Below are positions 31,018-40,348 of a DNA stretch of 64,000 nt, piece after piece (the stretch's first letter is position 1; each line of letters begins with the position of its first letter). Position numbers and translations under genes: made by a program. This DNA is from Planktomarina sp. (lineage in GTDB: Bacteria; Pseudomonadota; Alphaproteobacteria; Rhodobacterales; Rhodobacteraceae). The stretch is taken from assembly GCA_020630595.1 (NCBI GenBank), contig JAHDBC010000004.1:40700-104699 (forward strand), read 5' to 3'. The notes under the pieces were generated by a model. It was given only the letters and a program-made list of their open reading frames with translations, made no database searches and had not been told where the DNA came from.

Positions 31018-32337
31018 TCAGGCGAGCATGCCCATCGGGTTTTCAAGGTTGTCCACGATGTGGCCCAACAGTTCTGCCCCCAGTGCACCGTCGATTACGC
31101 GGTGATCCACGGACAAGGTGGTGGACATGACGGTCTTGACTTCGATCTGACCTTCTGGCGTGACAACCGGCTTCTTGACCCCGGCCCCAACTGCCAGGAT
31201 TGCGCCATGGGGTGGATTGATCACGGCGTCGAAGTTTTCGATGCCCATCATGCCCAGATTGGAAATCGCAAAGCTGCCGCCTTGATATTCGTGGGGGGCC
31301 AATTTGCGGTCGCGCGCGCGCCCGGCCAGATCTTTCATTTCAGCGCTTAGGCTGGACAGGGATTTCATGTCTGCATCTTGCAGCACGGGTGTGAACAACC
31401 CGCCTTCGATGGCGACAGCCACGGCCACATCGGACGCTTTCATCTGAAGCACACGGTCACCTGCCCAGACCGCGTTTGCGGCAGGCACGGATTGCAGGGC
31501 CAAAGCGCAGGCTTTGATGATGAAATCGTTGATTGAAAGCTTCACACCGCGCGATTCCAACTGTTTGTTCAGCTGGGACCGGAACGCCAACAGGTTGTCC
31601 AATTGAATGTCCCGGCGCAGGTAGAAATGCGGGATTGTTTGTTTGGCCTCTGTCAGGCGCGCGGCGATTGTTTTGCGCATCCCATTTAGCGGGATCGTTT
31701 CAAAGTCGCGGCCCTGATACATCGCTTCGATCGCTGATGGGTCGACAGGTGCGGGTGCTGCCTGTGCCGCAGGGGCCGAAGCTGTGGCTTGGGCCGCCGC
31801 CGCGGGGGCTGTTGCATCCACGCCTTCGACATCCGCTTTCACGATCCGGCCTTTGGGGCCTGACCCGTTGATTTGGGACAGATCCAGCCCCTTTTGCGAT
31901 GCAATGCGCCGCGCAAGGGGGGATGCAAAGATCCGATTTCCGTCTTTTGCGGGGGCTGCAGGTGCCGGGGTGGCGTCTGTTGCGCCGCGCCCATGCCCCG
32001 GTGCGGGGGCCGTTGCGTCTGATGCGCTGGCGGGTGCCACATTGCTGTCGGCCGGATCGGATTTCGGGGCTTTATCAACATCGCCCATGTCTTCGCCATC
32101 TTCCAACAGGACCGCGATGGGGGTGTTGACTTTGACCCCTTCGCTGCCTTCGGCGACCATGATCTTGCCGATCACGCCTTCGTCGACGGCTTCAAATTCC
32201 ATGGTGGCTTTGTCGGTTTCAATTTCTGCCAAAAGATCGCCAGATGCGACAGTGTCGCCTTCTTTGACCAGCCATTTGGCCAACGTGCCTTCCTCCATCG
32301 TGGGGGACAGGGCGGGCATGAGAATTTCTGTTGCCAT
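31018..32337 (-). CDS. pdhC: Pyruvate dehydrogenase E2, dihydrolipoamide acetyltransferase
   Basis: The 439-residue E2 core has one N-terminal lipoyl domain (lipoyl Lys in [14 protein letters not shown], residue about 44), an Ala/Pro-rich linker, a peripheral subunit-binding domain ([20 protein letters not shown] near 137-156), a second linker, and the catalytic acyltransferase domain ending with [20 protein letters not shown], which holds the His/Asp active-site motif. It transfers the acetyl group to CoA. The first 32 residues are nearly identical to those of the E1-beta protein encoded upstream. It is the last gene of the pdh operon. Confidence 0.97.
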   Translation of the reverse strand: MATEILMPALSPTMEEGTLAKWLVKEGDTVASGDLLAEIETDKATMEFEAVDEGVIGKIMVAEGSEGVKVNTPIAVLLEDGEDMGDVDKAPKSDPADSNVAPASASDATAPAPGHGRGATDATPAPAAPAKDGNRIFASPLARRIASQKGLDLSQINGSGPKGRIVKADVEGVDATAPAAAAQATASAPAAQAAPAPVDPSAIEAMYQGRDFETIPLNGMRKTIAARLTEAKQTIPHFYLRRDIQLDNLLAFRSQLNKQLESRGVKLSINDFIIKACALALQSVPAANAVWAGDRVLQMKASDVAVAVAIEGGLFTPVLQDADMKSLSSLSAEMKDLAGRARDRKLAPHEYQGGSFAISNLGMMGIENFDAVINPPHGAILAVGAGVKKPVVTPEGQIEVKTVMSTTLSVDHRVIDGALGAELLGHIVDNLENPMGMLA

Positions 32338-32349
32338 GATCTGTTTCCC

Positions 32350-33711
32350 TTAACGATAGAGGACTTTGTTGGCGGCTTCGATCACTTCATCCGTCGTGAC
32401 CAGCGCCAGCTTTTCAAGGTTCGCAGCATAGGGCATTGGCACGTCCTTGCCCGTGCAATTGATCACCGGGGCATCCAGATAATCGAACGCCTGTTCCATC
32501 AACACAGCCGACAGGTGGTTGCCGATCGAACAGACCGGGAAACCTTCTTCGATGGTGACGCAACGGTTGGTTTTTTTCACGCTTTCGATGACCGTGTCGT
32601 GGTCCATTGGGCGGATGGTGCGCAGGTCGATGACTTCTGCGGCGACGCCTTCGGCGGCCAGTTTGTCAGCGGCTTCCAAGGCGTATTTCATCCCGATGCC
32701 AAAGCTGACGAGGGTGATGTCATCGCCTTCGCGCCAGATGCGGGCCTTGCCCAATGGCACGGTGTAGTCATCCATGTCAGGCACTTCAAAGGTTTGCCCG
32801 TACAGGATTTCGTTTTCCAAAAACACAACCGGGTTCGGATCACGGATTGCGGATTTCAACAGGCCCTTGGCATCAGCGGCTGAGTAGGGTTGCACCACCT
32901 TCAATCCGGGGATCGATGCGTACCACGCGGCATAATCCTGGCTGTGTTGCGCGCCAACGCGGGCGGCCGCCCCGTTTGGGCCACGGAAGACCATCGGCGC
33001 GCCCATTTGACCGCCAGACATATAGAGGGTTTTCGCGGCAGAGTTGATGATTTGGTCAATCGCCTGCATGGCAAAATTGAAGGTCATGAATTCCACGATG
33101 GGTTTCAAACCGCCAAAGGCCGCACCGACCGCAATGCCCGTAAACCCGTGTTCGGTAATTGGCGTGTCAATCACGCGCTTGGCCCCAAATTCATCCAACA
33201 GGCCTTGGGATACCTTGTAGGCGCCCTGATATTCGGCGACTTCTTCACCCATCAGATAGACGTCTTCGTCGATGCGCATTTCTTCGGCCATCGCGTCGCG
33301 CAGCGCTTCGCGGACGGTTTGGGTTTTCATTTTTGTGCCTTCGGGCAGTGCTTCTTCGACGACCTTGGGCTTGACCGGTACTGCGGCCGCTGGGGCGGCG
33401 GCAGCGGGTTCGTCCGTATCCGTCTGCGCGGCGGCCGGTTTTGCATCGGCGACGTCGTCTGCGCTTTCGCCATCTTCCAAAAGAACGGCGATGGGTGTGT
33501 TCACCTTGACCCCTTCGGTGCCTTCGGCGATCAGGATTTTGCCGATCACACCTTCGTCGACAGCTTCAAATTCCATCGTCGCTTTGTCGGTTTCGATTTC
33601 GGCCATGATGTCGCCGGATGCGACCGTGTCGCCTTCTTTGACCAGCCATTTGGCCAATGTCCCTTCTTCCATGGTGGGGGACAGGGCGGGCATAAGGATT
33701 TCAGTTGCCAT
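32350..33711 (-). CDS. pdhB: Pyruvate dehydrogenase E1 beta subunit with N-terminal lipoyl domain
   Basis: Residues 1-80 form a lipoyl domain ([14 protein letters not shown]), then a Pro/Ala linker to about residue 125. The E1-beta domain begins at [20 protein letters not shown], with [20 protein letters not shown] near the C-terminus. Fusion of a lipoyl domain to E1-beta is known in alphaproteobacteria. With the E1-alpha gene it decarboxylates pyruvate using thiamine diphosphate. The gene lies 2 bp from pdhA and 12 bp from pdhC. Confidence 0.97.
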   Translation of the reverse strand: MATEILMPALSPTMEEGTLAKWLVKEGDTVASGDIMAEIETDKATMEFEAVDEGVIGKILIAEGTEGVKVNTPIAVLLEDGESADDVADAKPAAAQTDTDEPAAAAPAAAVPVKPKVVEEALPEGTKMKTQTVREALRDAMAEEMRIDEDVYLMGEEVAEYQGAYKVSQGLLDEFGAKRVIDTPITEHGFTGIAVGAAFGGLKPIVEFMTFNFAMQAIDQIINSAAKTLYMSGGQMGAPMVFRGPNGAAARVGAQHSQDYAAWYASIPGLKVVQPYSAADAKGLLKSAIRDPNPVVFLENEILYGQTFEVPDMDDYTVPLGKARIWREGDDITLVSFGIGMKYALEAADKLAAEGVAAEVIDLRTIRPMDHDTVIESVKKTNRCVTIEEGFPVCSIGNHLSAVLMEQAFDYLDAPVINCTGKDVPMPYAANLEKLALVTTDEVIEAANKVLYR

Positions 33712-33713
33712 TG

Positions 33714-34724
33714 TTACGCAACCTCCTGCGGGATTTCGTCTGCGTAGATGTCTGTATAAAGTTCCGACACATCGGGTTCCGGGCTTTCTTTTGAAAATTC
33801 AGCCGCTTCGTTCACAATCGCTTTGATGTCTTTGTCGATTGCTTTCAGTTCATCTTCGCTGGCGTGTTTGCCAGTCAGCAGCATTTCACGGACACGTTCG
33901 ATGCAGTCGCGTTCTTCGCGCATTTTCTGCACTTCTTCGCGGGTGCGGTACTTCGCAGGGTCCGACATCGAATGCCCGCGGTAGCGATAGGTTTTGACTT
34001 CCAGAATATAGGGCCCTTTGCCTGCGCGGCAGTGGGCAACAGCCTTTTCCCCCGCTTCGCGCACGGCCAGCACATCCATGCCGTCAACCGCTTCGCCGGG
34101 GATGCCGAATGCCTTGCCCCGTTCCCAGATTTCAGCAGATGACGTGGATCGCTGTTGTGATGTGCCCATGGCGTATTGGTTGTTTTCGATCACGAAAATC
34201 ACCGGCAATTCCCAAAGGGCCGCCATGTTGAATGTTTCATAGACCTGACCTTGGTTCGCGGCCCCATCGCCGAAATAGGCGAAGGATACGCGACCGTTGC
34301 CCTTGTATTTGTCAGCAAAGGCCAAACCGGCACCAATCGGCACCTGCGCGCCAACGATCCCATGACCGCCGTAGAAATGTTTTTCTTTCGAAAACATGTG
34401 CATGGAGCCGCCCTTGCCTTTGGAATAACCCCCTTCGCGGCCTGTCAGTTCGGCCATCACGCCTTTGGGGTCCATTCCGCACGCCAGCATGTGCCCGTGG
34501 TCGCGGTAAGATGTGACGCGCTTGTCACCTTCTTCTGCGGCGGCTTCCAAACCGACAACAACGGCTTCTTGCCCGATGTACAAATGGCAAAAACCGCCAA
34601 TCAGCCCCATGCCATACAATTGGCCCGCTTTTTCTTCGAAGCGGCGGATCAGCAGCATTTCACGGTAATAGTGCAGCAAATCATCTTTCGATACGTTTGC
34701 TTGCTTGGGTTTCTTTGCGGCCAT
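33714..34724 (-). CDS. pdhA: Pyruvate dehydrogenase E1 alpha subunit
   Basis: The 336-residue protein has [20 protein letters not shown] near residue 24 and [12 protein letters not shown]. The thiamine diphosphate motif lies at [20 protein letters not shown] near 166-186, ending in the NN of [12 protein letters not shown]. The phosphorylation-loop-like [11 protein letters not shown] is present. I chose ATG 34724 with GGGGTG upstream; a further in-frame start at 34805 lies beyond the large palindrome at 34741-34764 and is unlikely. It heads the pdhABC operon. Confidence 0.97.
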   Translation of the reverse strand: MAAKKPKQANVSKDDLLHYYREMLLIRRFEEKAGQLYGMGLIGGFCHLYIGQEAVVVGLEAAAEEGDKRVTSYRDHGHMLACGMDPKGVMAELTGREGGYSKGKGGSMHMFSKEKHFYGGHGIVGAQVPIGAGLAFADKYKGNGRVSFAYFGDGAANQGQVYETFNMAALWELPVIFVIENNQYAMGTSQQRSTSSAEIWERGKAFGIPGEAVDGMDVLAVREAGEKAVAHCRAGKGPYILEVKTYRYRGHSMSDPAKYRTREEVQKMREERDCIERVREMLLTGKHASEDELKAIDKDIKAIVNEAAEFSKESPEPDVSELYTDIYADEIPQEVA

Positions 34725-34740
34725 GAACACCCCATTGGTC

Positions 34741-34764
34741 AAATAGTTTAATGTTAAACTATTT
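34741..34764. promoter_or_regulatory. Perfect 24-bp palindrome in the pdhA promoter region
   Basis: Two 11-bp arms, AAATAGTTTAA and TTAAACTATTT, are separated by TG. The site lies 17-40 bp before the pdhA start codon, between ftsB and pdhA, where a promoter or its operator is expected. The long AT-rich symmetric arms look like a dimeric winged-helix regulator site. As a terminator for ftsB it is poor, since the stem is AT-rich. The regulator is not identifiable here. Confidence 0.65.
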
Positions 34765-34835
34765 TTGCCACAGAAAGTTCCGAAGTGCAAAACGGTTTCC
34801 TGCAAGCCTGCTATGCAGTGGCAACAGGGGGGGCG

Positions 34836-35132
34836 TTACTGAAGAACCAGATCGTCTTTGTGAACACGGCCCAGCACATCGCGGACGCGTTCATCCAGCA
34901 GGTCAAGGTCAAGATAACCGTCAGACAATCGGTGGGTCTTGTTTTCCATTTGGGCAATTTGTTGTGTCAAATCATCCAGTTCCGCGCGAAGCGATGCGGC
35001 CTCTGCCTGATATTCGGCGCGGCGCAGAATGCCCAGTTCGCCCTGTACTGCAGAAAAACAGAAATAGGCCGCAAATGTCATTGCGACCAGAACGATGGCA
35101 ATGGATGCCCAATCGGTCCGCTGGTGGTTCAT
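34836..35132 (-). CDS. ftsB: Septum formation initiator, FtsB/DivIC family
   Basis: The 98-residue protein has one N-terminal membrane helix (about residues 8-28) and then a coiled coil with heptads (RAEYQAEAASLRAELDDLTQ onward), the usual FtsB architecture for the FtsQ-FtsB-FtsL divisome complex. It ends DVLGRVHKDDLVLQ. The position between fba and pdhA is conserved in Rhodobacteraceae as far as I know. I chose ATG 35132 (MNHQRTDW); the open frame extends to 35183 with no better start. Confidence 0.85.
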   Translation of the reverse strand: MNHQRTDWASIAIVLVAMTFAAYFCFSAVQGELGILRRAEYQAEAASLRAELDDLTQQIAQMENKTHRLSDGYLDLDLLDERVRDVLGRVHKDDLVLQ

Positions 35133-35276
35133 GCTCTGCCTCTGTGCCCATATTTTTGGTGGGCTTACGGCGTCATACCCCAAATCGAATCATAAGGGAA
35201 TCCATTGATCGCTGTGTGGGCACCCAACTGTGGCCCCGCTGCCATGGTTGCACCACGGCGCGCGGGCAAAGCGGGG

Positions 35277-36170
35277 TCAACCGGCGACGGATGCGGCGTG
35301 AATGCTGTCAATCGTGGCTGCAATGGCGGCATTGAAATCCGCATCACTTTGCTGCGCCGACAACCCTTCGGTCAGGGCGCGTGAAAAACTTGCAATCATG
35401 CCCGTTTGCCGGGACAGGCGATCGTTCGCTTCGGCGCGCGAATATCCCCCAGATAGGGCAACCACCGATGCCACCCGGGGATGGTCGATCAGCGACTTAT
35501 ACTGGTTGTCCACTTCGGGCAGGGTCAGTTTCAGCATCACAGTCTGGTCTTCAGACAGGGAATCCAACTGGGACATAATGGCGTCCCGCAGCAGATCTTC
35601 TGCCTGTGCCTTGTCGCTGATTGAAATCGTGACTTCGGGTTCGATGATGGGGATCAACCCATGCGACATGATTTGCCGGCCAATATCAAATTGCTGATCC
35701 ACGATGGCCTGAATGCCGGCGGCGTTAGCCGCATCGATGACGGACCGCATCTTTGTGCCAAACACGCCGTGATCCACGGCCCGTTTCAAAAGATCATCCA
35801 ATCCCGGGATCGGTTTCATCAGCTGCACGCCGTTTTGCGCGGCTTCCAACCCTTTGTCGACTTTCAAGAATGGCACCACGCCGTTATCTTCCCAAAGGGC
35901 GGCTGCAGATGGTTTATCGCCCACTTTGCGGTCCATGGTGTTTTCAAACAGGATCGCACCAATCACTTTGTCACCGTTAAAGGCTGGCGCATTGATGATC
36001 CGCGTGCGCATTTCATGGATCTTGTCGAACATTTCGTCGTCGTTGGCGTATTCGTGTTCTTCAACGCCGTACAGACGCAGCGCCTTTGGCGTCGATCCGC
36101 CGCTTTGATCCAATGCAGCGATGAAACCCTGGCCTGCTTTGATTTTGGCGAGTTGATCTGGGTTCGGCAT
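35277..36170 (-). CDS. fba: Fructose-bisphosphate aldolase class I
   Basis: The 297-residue bacterial class I aldolase contains GQGFIAALDQSGGSTPKALR near residue 13, the Schiff-base lysine region VMLKLTLPEVDNQY near residue 205, and LSGGYSRAEANDRLSRQTGM. It cleaves fructose 1,6-bisphosphate. Two starts are possible: ATG 36170 (MPNPDQL, GGAG upstream), which matches the length of homologues, and ATG 36194 (MSHDRS), also with a G-rich site. It lies 121 bp downstream of pgk on the same strand. Confidence 0.95.
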   Translation of the reverse strand: MPNPDQLAKIKAGQGFIAALDQSGGSTPKALRLYGVEEHEYANDDEMFDKIHEMRTRIINAPAFNGDKVIGAILFENTMDRKVGDKPSAAALWEDNGVVPFLKVDKGLEAAQNGVQLMKPIPGLDDLLKRAVDHGVFGTKMRSVIDAANAAGIQAIVDQQFDIGRQIMSHGLIPIIEPEVTISISDKAQAEDLLRDAIMSQLDSLSEDQTVMLKLTLPEVDNQYKSLIDHPRVASVVALSGGYSRAEANDRLSRQTGMIASFSRALTEGLSAQQSDADFNAAIAATIDSIHAASVAG

Positions 36171-36291
36171 GGGCGCGCTCCGGTCGTGTGACATTACGTG
36201 CCCCTTCCGTAGGGGGGCAGGGTGAAGGTTTCAATAACGGTTGCGCTAACTGTACGGCAGCGCGTGGGCGGCAACGTGCAATTGGCCCCGT

Positions 36292-37467
36292 TTAACCCAG
36301 TGCGGCGACGCCGGGCAGGGTCTTGCCTTCCATCCATTCAAGAAAGGCCCCGCCTGCCGTTGAAATATAGGTGAAATCACCGGCAACGCCTGCGTGGTTC
36401 AATGCGGCAACGGTATCGCCGCCCCCGGCCACAGATGTCAGCTTGCCCATTTTGGTCAGGGTTGCAGCCGCCTGTGCCGCGGCCACAGTGGCGCGATCGA
36501 ATGGGGTGATTTCAAACGCACCCAACGGGCCGTTCCAGATCACGGTTTTGGCTTTTGCAAACACCTCTCCGATTTGGGCGACCGTTTCGGGGCCCGCATC
36601 CAAAATCATTGCATCAGACGGACAGGCATCCGCAGGCACTGTTTCATTCGGTGCATTTGCCGCAAATTCGCGGGCCACCACCACGTCGGTTGGCAAATGC
36701 AGTGCGCAGCCTGCATCGGCGGCCTTGGCGGAAATGGCGCGTGCGGTGTCCGCAAGATCATGTTCACACAAAGATGTGCCCACAGCGATGCCTTGGGCTG
36801 CCAGAAACGTGTTTGCCATCCCGCCACCGATCACCAGATGATCCACCTTGGACACAAGATTGCCCAGCAAATCCAGCTTGGTCGACACTTTGGCACCGCC
36901 CACAACAGCCACAACCGGCCGCTTTGGCGTGCCCAACGCAGCTTCCAGTGCCGAAAGTTCAGCGGCCATCAGCATGCCCGCGCAAGACGGGCGCAGCTGC
37001 GCCACTGCCGTGGTTGAGGCATGGGCCCGGTGGGCTGCAGAAAACGCATCGTTGCAATAGACATCACACAACGCTGCCAGACGGTCGGCCAAAGCCGGAT
37101 CATTTTTTTCTTCGCCCGGTTCAAAGCGGATGTTTTCCAGAAGGATCGGTTGGTTCTTGTTGAACGCAATGGCGTCTGCGGCAGCATCAAGTTCTGTGAA
37201 TTTAACCGTTTGCCCCAATGCCTGTTCCAAAGCGGGCAAGACGATCCGCAGCGACATGTCTGGCACCACTTGGCCTTTGGGGCGCCCGAAATGGGCCACC
37301 AGAATGGGCGTTCCGCCCGCATCCAGAATGTGCTGAACGGTGGGAACGATCCGGTTGATCCGGGTTGCGTCGGTCACCCGTCCGTCTTCGACAGGCACGT
37401 TGATATCCACCCGCACCAAAACACGTTTTCCGGTGACGTCCATATCTGAAAGCGGGGTCCAAGCCAT
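36292..37467 (-). CDS. pgk: Phosphoglycerate kinase
   Basis: The 391-residue two-domain kinase catalyses 1,3-bisphosphoglycerate + ADP to 3-phosphoglycerate + ATP. The N-terminal signature [20 protein letters not shown] is at residues 14-33 (Ile instead of the more common Phe in RVDFNVP), HFGRPKG follows, and the C-terminal nucleotide loop is [15 protein letters not shown] near residue 350. Length is close to the usual 387-400. It is the first gene of the minus-strand series toward pdhC. Confidence 0.97.
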   Translation of the reverse strand: MAWTPLSDMDVTGKRVLVRVDINVPVEDGRVTDATRINRIVPTVQHILDAGGTPILVAHFGRPKGQVVPDMSLRIVLPALEQALGQTVKFTELDAAADAIAFNKNQPILLENIRFEPGEEKNDPALADRLAALCDVYCNDAFSAAHRAHASTTAVAQLRPSCAGMLMAAELSALEAALGTPKRPVVAVVGGAKVSTKLDLLGNLVSKVDHLVIGGGMANTFLAAQGIAVGTSLCEHDLADTARAISAKAADAGCALHLPTDVVVAREFAANAPNETVPADACPSDAMILDAGPETVAQIGEVFAKAKTVIWNGPLGAFEITPFDRATVAAAQAAATLTKMGKLTSVAGGGDTVAALNHAGVAGDFTYISTAGGAFLEWMEGKTLPGVAALG

Positions 37468-37590
37468 TGGCGATGCTCCTGTCTGTGATGGTCTTTAAGG
37501 ACCTCATCAGATCAAGAAGGTCAACCGGGGTTTCCCTTTGCGTCCGTTCGCCTTACCTATCCCCCGAAAGTTTACGAAAGGACCGCCGCC

Positions 37591-38097
37591 ATGGCCGATA
37601 TCAAAGACCCAGAAAACACCATCCTGATGGAACTGAAAGACGGCACTGTCACCATTGAACTGCTGACCGATATTGCCCCGATGCATTGTGACCGGATGAA
37701 AGAACTGGCCCGGTCCGGTGAATATGACAACGTGGCGTTCCACCGTGTGATCGATGGGTTCATGGCGCAAACCGGCGATGTGGAACATGGCGATATGGAA
37801 GATGGGTTCAACCTTGGCCGGGCTGGCACAGGCGGATCCCAACTGAAAGACTTGCCCGCCGAATTTTCGGGCATTCCCCACGATCGTGGCACATTGGGTG
37901 CGGCCCGGTCACAAAATCCGAATTCGGCCAACAGCCAATTCTTTATCAATTTCAAGGACAACCATTTCCTGAACCGCCAATACACCGTCTATGGCCGTGT
38001 CATTGATGGCATGGAACATGTTGATGCGATCACGCGGGGCGAACCACCGGCGAACCCAGACCGCATGATCAGCGTCAAGGTTGCCGCCGATGCGTAA
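37591..38097 (+). CDS. Peptidyl-prolyl cis-trans isomerase, cyclophilin type (cytoplasmic)
   Basis: The 168-residue cyclophilin has the catalytic segment VAFHRVIDGFMAQTGD (residues about 49-64), FNLGRAGTGG, LGAARSQNPNSANSQFFINF and YTVYGRVIDGMEHVD. It lacks a signal peptide, so it should act in the cytoplasm. The ATG has GAAAGGA upstream. Its 3' end overlaps the second cyclophilin gene by 8 bp. Confidence 0.95.
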   Translation: MADIKDPENTILMELKDGTVTIELLTDIAPMHCDRMKELARSGEYDNVAFHRVIDGFMAQTGDVEHGDMEDGFNLGRAGTGGSQLKDLPAEFSGIPHDRGTLGAARSQNPNSANSQFFINFKDNHFLNRQYTVYGRVIDGMEHVDAITRGEPPANPDRMISVKVAADA

Positions 38098-38638
38098 GCT
38101 GGCTGCCCTGTTGGCCCTGACCGCCAGCCCGGCGTTCGCGGCTGGCATTGAAATTGATGTCAAAGGCTTTGCCGGCGAAGGCACGATCACCATTGATTTG
38201 CTGGAAGATGTCGCCCCCAATCACGTGGCCCAGATTACGGCGTTGGCGGAACAGGGGTTTTACGATGGCGTCTATTTCCACCGTGTGATTGACGGTTTCA
38301 TGGCGCAAACGGGCGACGGGGAACACGGCAAGATCGGTGGAAATCTGGGGCGCGCCGGGACAGGCGGGTCTGATCTGGATGACATCGATGCCGAATTTTC
38401 GGATGTTCCGTTTGAACGCGGTGTTGTTGGCATGGCCCGGTCGCAAAGCCCGGATTCCGCCAACAGCCAGTTTTTCATCATGTTCGCCGAAGGTGCGTTC
38501 CTGAACGGGCAATACACGGTCGTCGGTCGCGTGACCGATGGGCTGGATGTGTTGGATAAGATCAAACGCGGCGATGCCAGCACACTGCAAATCACGGGCG
38601 AACCGGACCATATGGTCGCCGTGCGCGTGATCGACTGA
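38090..38638 (+). CDS. Peptidyl-prolyl cis-trans isomerase, cyclophilin type (periplasmic)
   Basis: The 182-residue cyclophilin has signal peptide MRKLAALLALTASPAFA with cleavage before AGIEIDV, so it is exported. Catalytic blocks are VYFHRVIDGFMAQTGDGEHG, GMARSQSPDSANSQFFIMF and YTVVGRVTDGLDVLDKI. It is clearly paralogous to the upstream gene. ATG 38090 lies inside the end of that gene, which suggests coupled translation of a cytoplasmic and an exported isomerase. Confidence 0.94.
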   Translation: MRKLAALLALTASPAFAAGIEIDVKGFAGEGTITIDLLEDVAPNHVAQITALAEQGFYDGVYFHRVIDGFMAQTGDGEHGKIGGNLGRAGTGGSDLDDIDAEFSDVPFERGVVGMARSQSPDSANSQFFIMFAEGAFLNGQYTVVGRVTDGLDVLDKIKRGDASTLQITGEPDHMVAVRVID

Positions 38639-38645
38639 TGCAAAT

Positions 38646-38663
38646 CGGGGGCCAAGGCCCCCG
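38646..38663 (+). terminator. GC-rich hairpin after the cyclophilin pair
   Basis: CGGGGGCC-aa-GGCCCCCG is a perfect 8-bp stem with a minimal 2-nt loop, 7 bp after the stop. Only a weak T-rich tail follows. Confidence 0.5.
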
Positions 38664-38687
38664 GTTTCACACTTTGGGGGAAAGATA

Positions 38688-39170
38688 GTGGCTGACATAA
38701 AACTGGGCCTGCGCTTTGTTGGGTTTTGCAGTGCGCTGTGGCTGGCCGCGTTTGGGCTGATCTTTTTCGCGGGGCCCTTGGGGCTGTTTGCGCATTTGAA
38801 CATCATCGTGCTGCTGGCCACGCTGGTGCCGTTTTTCGTGGTGCGTTTTTTTGCCGTGCCTTATCTGACGCTGCATCCGGGCAAACCAGCGTTCAAGGAT
38901 ATGCTGCCCTTTATGGTCACGGGTTTTGTCGGCGTCAGCCTTGCCGCCTTTGTGTTTGAGGCCATGGTGATGACCCGCTTGATCGGCGAAGCCGAAGGCG
39001 TGGAGTTCATGGATGTGCTGACCCAGCCCTTATCGGAACGGTACAATATGGCGACCTTTGCCGGATTAACGTTTTGGACAGCCGCAAGTGCCATCACCGC
39101 GATTTCCCTTGCGCTGCGGTTCCCGGCGTCTGTCCATTTGCGTCACCGTTGGGCCAACCCCAGCGCGTAA
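38688..39170 (+). CDS. Small polytopic membrane protein of unknown function
   Basis: The 160-residue protein has about four hydrophobic helices (about 9-30, 36-56, 73-95, 122-145) and a charged C-terminal tail. The start is GTG 38688 with GGGGGAAAG upstream. I do not recognise a family. It follows the cyclophilins by 49 bp with a hairpin between, and may be read through from them. No catalytic motif is seen. Confidence 0.75.
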   Translation: MADIKLGLRFVGFCSALWLAAFGLIFFAGPLGLFAHLNIIVLLATLVPFFVVRFFAVPYLTLHPGKPAFKDMLPFMVTGFVGVSLAAFVFEAMVMTRLIGEAEGVEFMDVLTQPLSERYNMATFAGLTFWTAASAITAISLALRFPASVHLRHRWANPSA

Positions 39171-39252
39171 CAGCACAACACATCATCGTGTGGGGGGCTG
39201 TGCGAAAGCCCCGCGATTGGCTAGCCTTCTCCCAATTGCGGAGGAGGCCCCC

Positions 39253-40242
39253 ATGTTCTTGAAACCCCTTTCCCTTGCCTGTGCATTTGCGGTTGCGGCA
39301 AGCGCGGCACTGTCCAGCCCGGAATTTTGGAAATTCGAATGGCCCGACACCGATTTCGAAAAGACCACGGTCGGCAATTGGACTGAAATCCTGTCTGGGG
39401 GTCCACCGAAAGACGGAATTCCCGCGCTGTCAGACCCGAACTTTATGGCTGCGGCAGACGAACGGCGGATCGGGGAACGCGAACCGGTGATCACCGTCGA
39501 ATTCGAAGGCGAAGTGCCCCGGGCCTATCCGATCCGCTATCTGACATGGCATGAAATTGTGAATGACACCGTCGGCGGTGTGCCCATTGCTGTGACCTTC
39601 TGCCCGTTGTGCAATTCCGGCATCACCTTTGATCGGCGCGTGAACGGACAGGTTCTGACCTTTGGCGTGTCTGGCAAACTGCGCAATTCGGACATGGTCA
39701 TGTATGACCGCGAAACCCAAAGCTGGTGGCAACAGGCGATCGGCACGGGCATCGTGGGTGATATGACAGGTGTCGAACTGACCGCATTGCCCACATGGAT
39801 GGAAAGCTGGGCTGAATTCAAAGCCCGCAACCCCGATGGGGCCGTGATGATGGAACCCGAATGGCCGCGCGCCTATGGCCGCAATCCGTATCAGCGGTAT
39901 GACAGCAACCGCAGGCCGTTTTTGTACAACGGTGAAATGCCACCGCACGGCATTCATCCGGTGTCGCGCGTTGTGCGGGTCGGGGACCGGGCATGGCCCT
40001 TGGAACGGCTGTCTGAAACCGCCCGCATTCGCGAAGCGGGGGTGGAATTGACCTGGGCTGCCGGGCAGGCGTCTGCCCTGGATGACGGGATCATCGCCAA
40101 TGGCAAAGATGTGGGCACAGTGCGCGTGCGCGATGCCCAAACCGGGGAAAATCTGCCCCATGATGTGATGTTTGCTTTTGCATTTCATGCCTTCTGGCCT
40201 GAAGGCAACTGGATGCTGGGCATGGATTTGCAGAAGAACTGA
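39253..40242 (+). CDS. DUF3179 domain-containing exported protein
   Basis: The 329-residue protein has signal peptide MFLKPLSLACAFAVAASAAL and the DUF3179 hallmark VTFCPLCNSGITFDRRVNGQ with the CPLC cysteine pair (near residue 117), YPIRYLTWHEIVND, GKLRNSDMVMYDRETQSWWQ, and the C-terminal AFAFHAFWPEG. The family function is unknown; the CxxC and aromatic-rich blocks suggest a periplasmic metal or redox role, but this is a guess. ATG 39253 follows GGAGGAGG. The gene ends at a strong bidirectional terminator. Confidence 0.88.
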   Translation: MFLKPLSLACAFAVAASAALSSPEFWKFEWPDTDFEKTTVGNWTEILSGGPPKDGIPALSDPNFMAAADERRIGEREPVITVEFEGEVPRAYPIRYLTWHEIVNDTVGGVPIAVTFCPLCNSGITFDRRVNGQVLTFGVSGKLRNSDMVMYDRETQSWWQQAIGTGIVGDMTGVELTALPTWMESWAEFKARNPDGAVMMEPEWPRAYGRNPYQRYDSNRRPFLYNGEMPPHGIHPVSRVVRVGDRAWPLERLSETARIREAGVELTWAAGQASALDDGIIANGKDVGTVRVRDAQTGENLPHDVMFAFAFHAFWPEGNWMLGMDLQKN

Positions 40243-40281
40243 AGGTTCATGGGGTTACCCATCCCACACCACTGCATATGA

Positions 40282-40312
40282 AAAAGGCCGGGGCATTTGA
40301 CCCCGGCCTTTT
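40282..40312. terminator. Bidirectional terminator between the DUF3179 gene and the iron-binding protein gene
   Basis: A perfect 12-bp stem, AAAAGGCCGGGG (40282-40293)/CCCCGGCCTTTT (40301-40312), has a 7-nt loop. A and T tracts at both ends make it work in either direction. Confidence 0.9.
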
Positions 40313-40320
40313 GGCTGTCT

Positions 40321-40344
40321 GTAGGGTGGGTGAAACCCACCGCC
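40321..40344. repeat. Dispersed intergenic repeat family B, copy 2
   Basis: GTAGGGTGGGT-gaaA-CCCACCGCC-like hairpin, the same as the unit at 10426-10449 apart from one loop base. It again lies just after a bidirectional terminator and just before (4 bp) the stop of a minus-strand gene. Confidence 0.7.
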
Positions 40345-40348
40345 CGAT

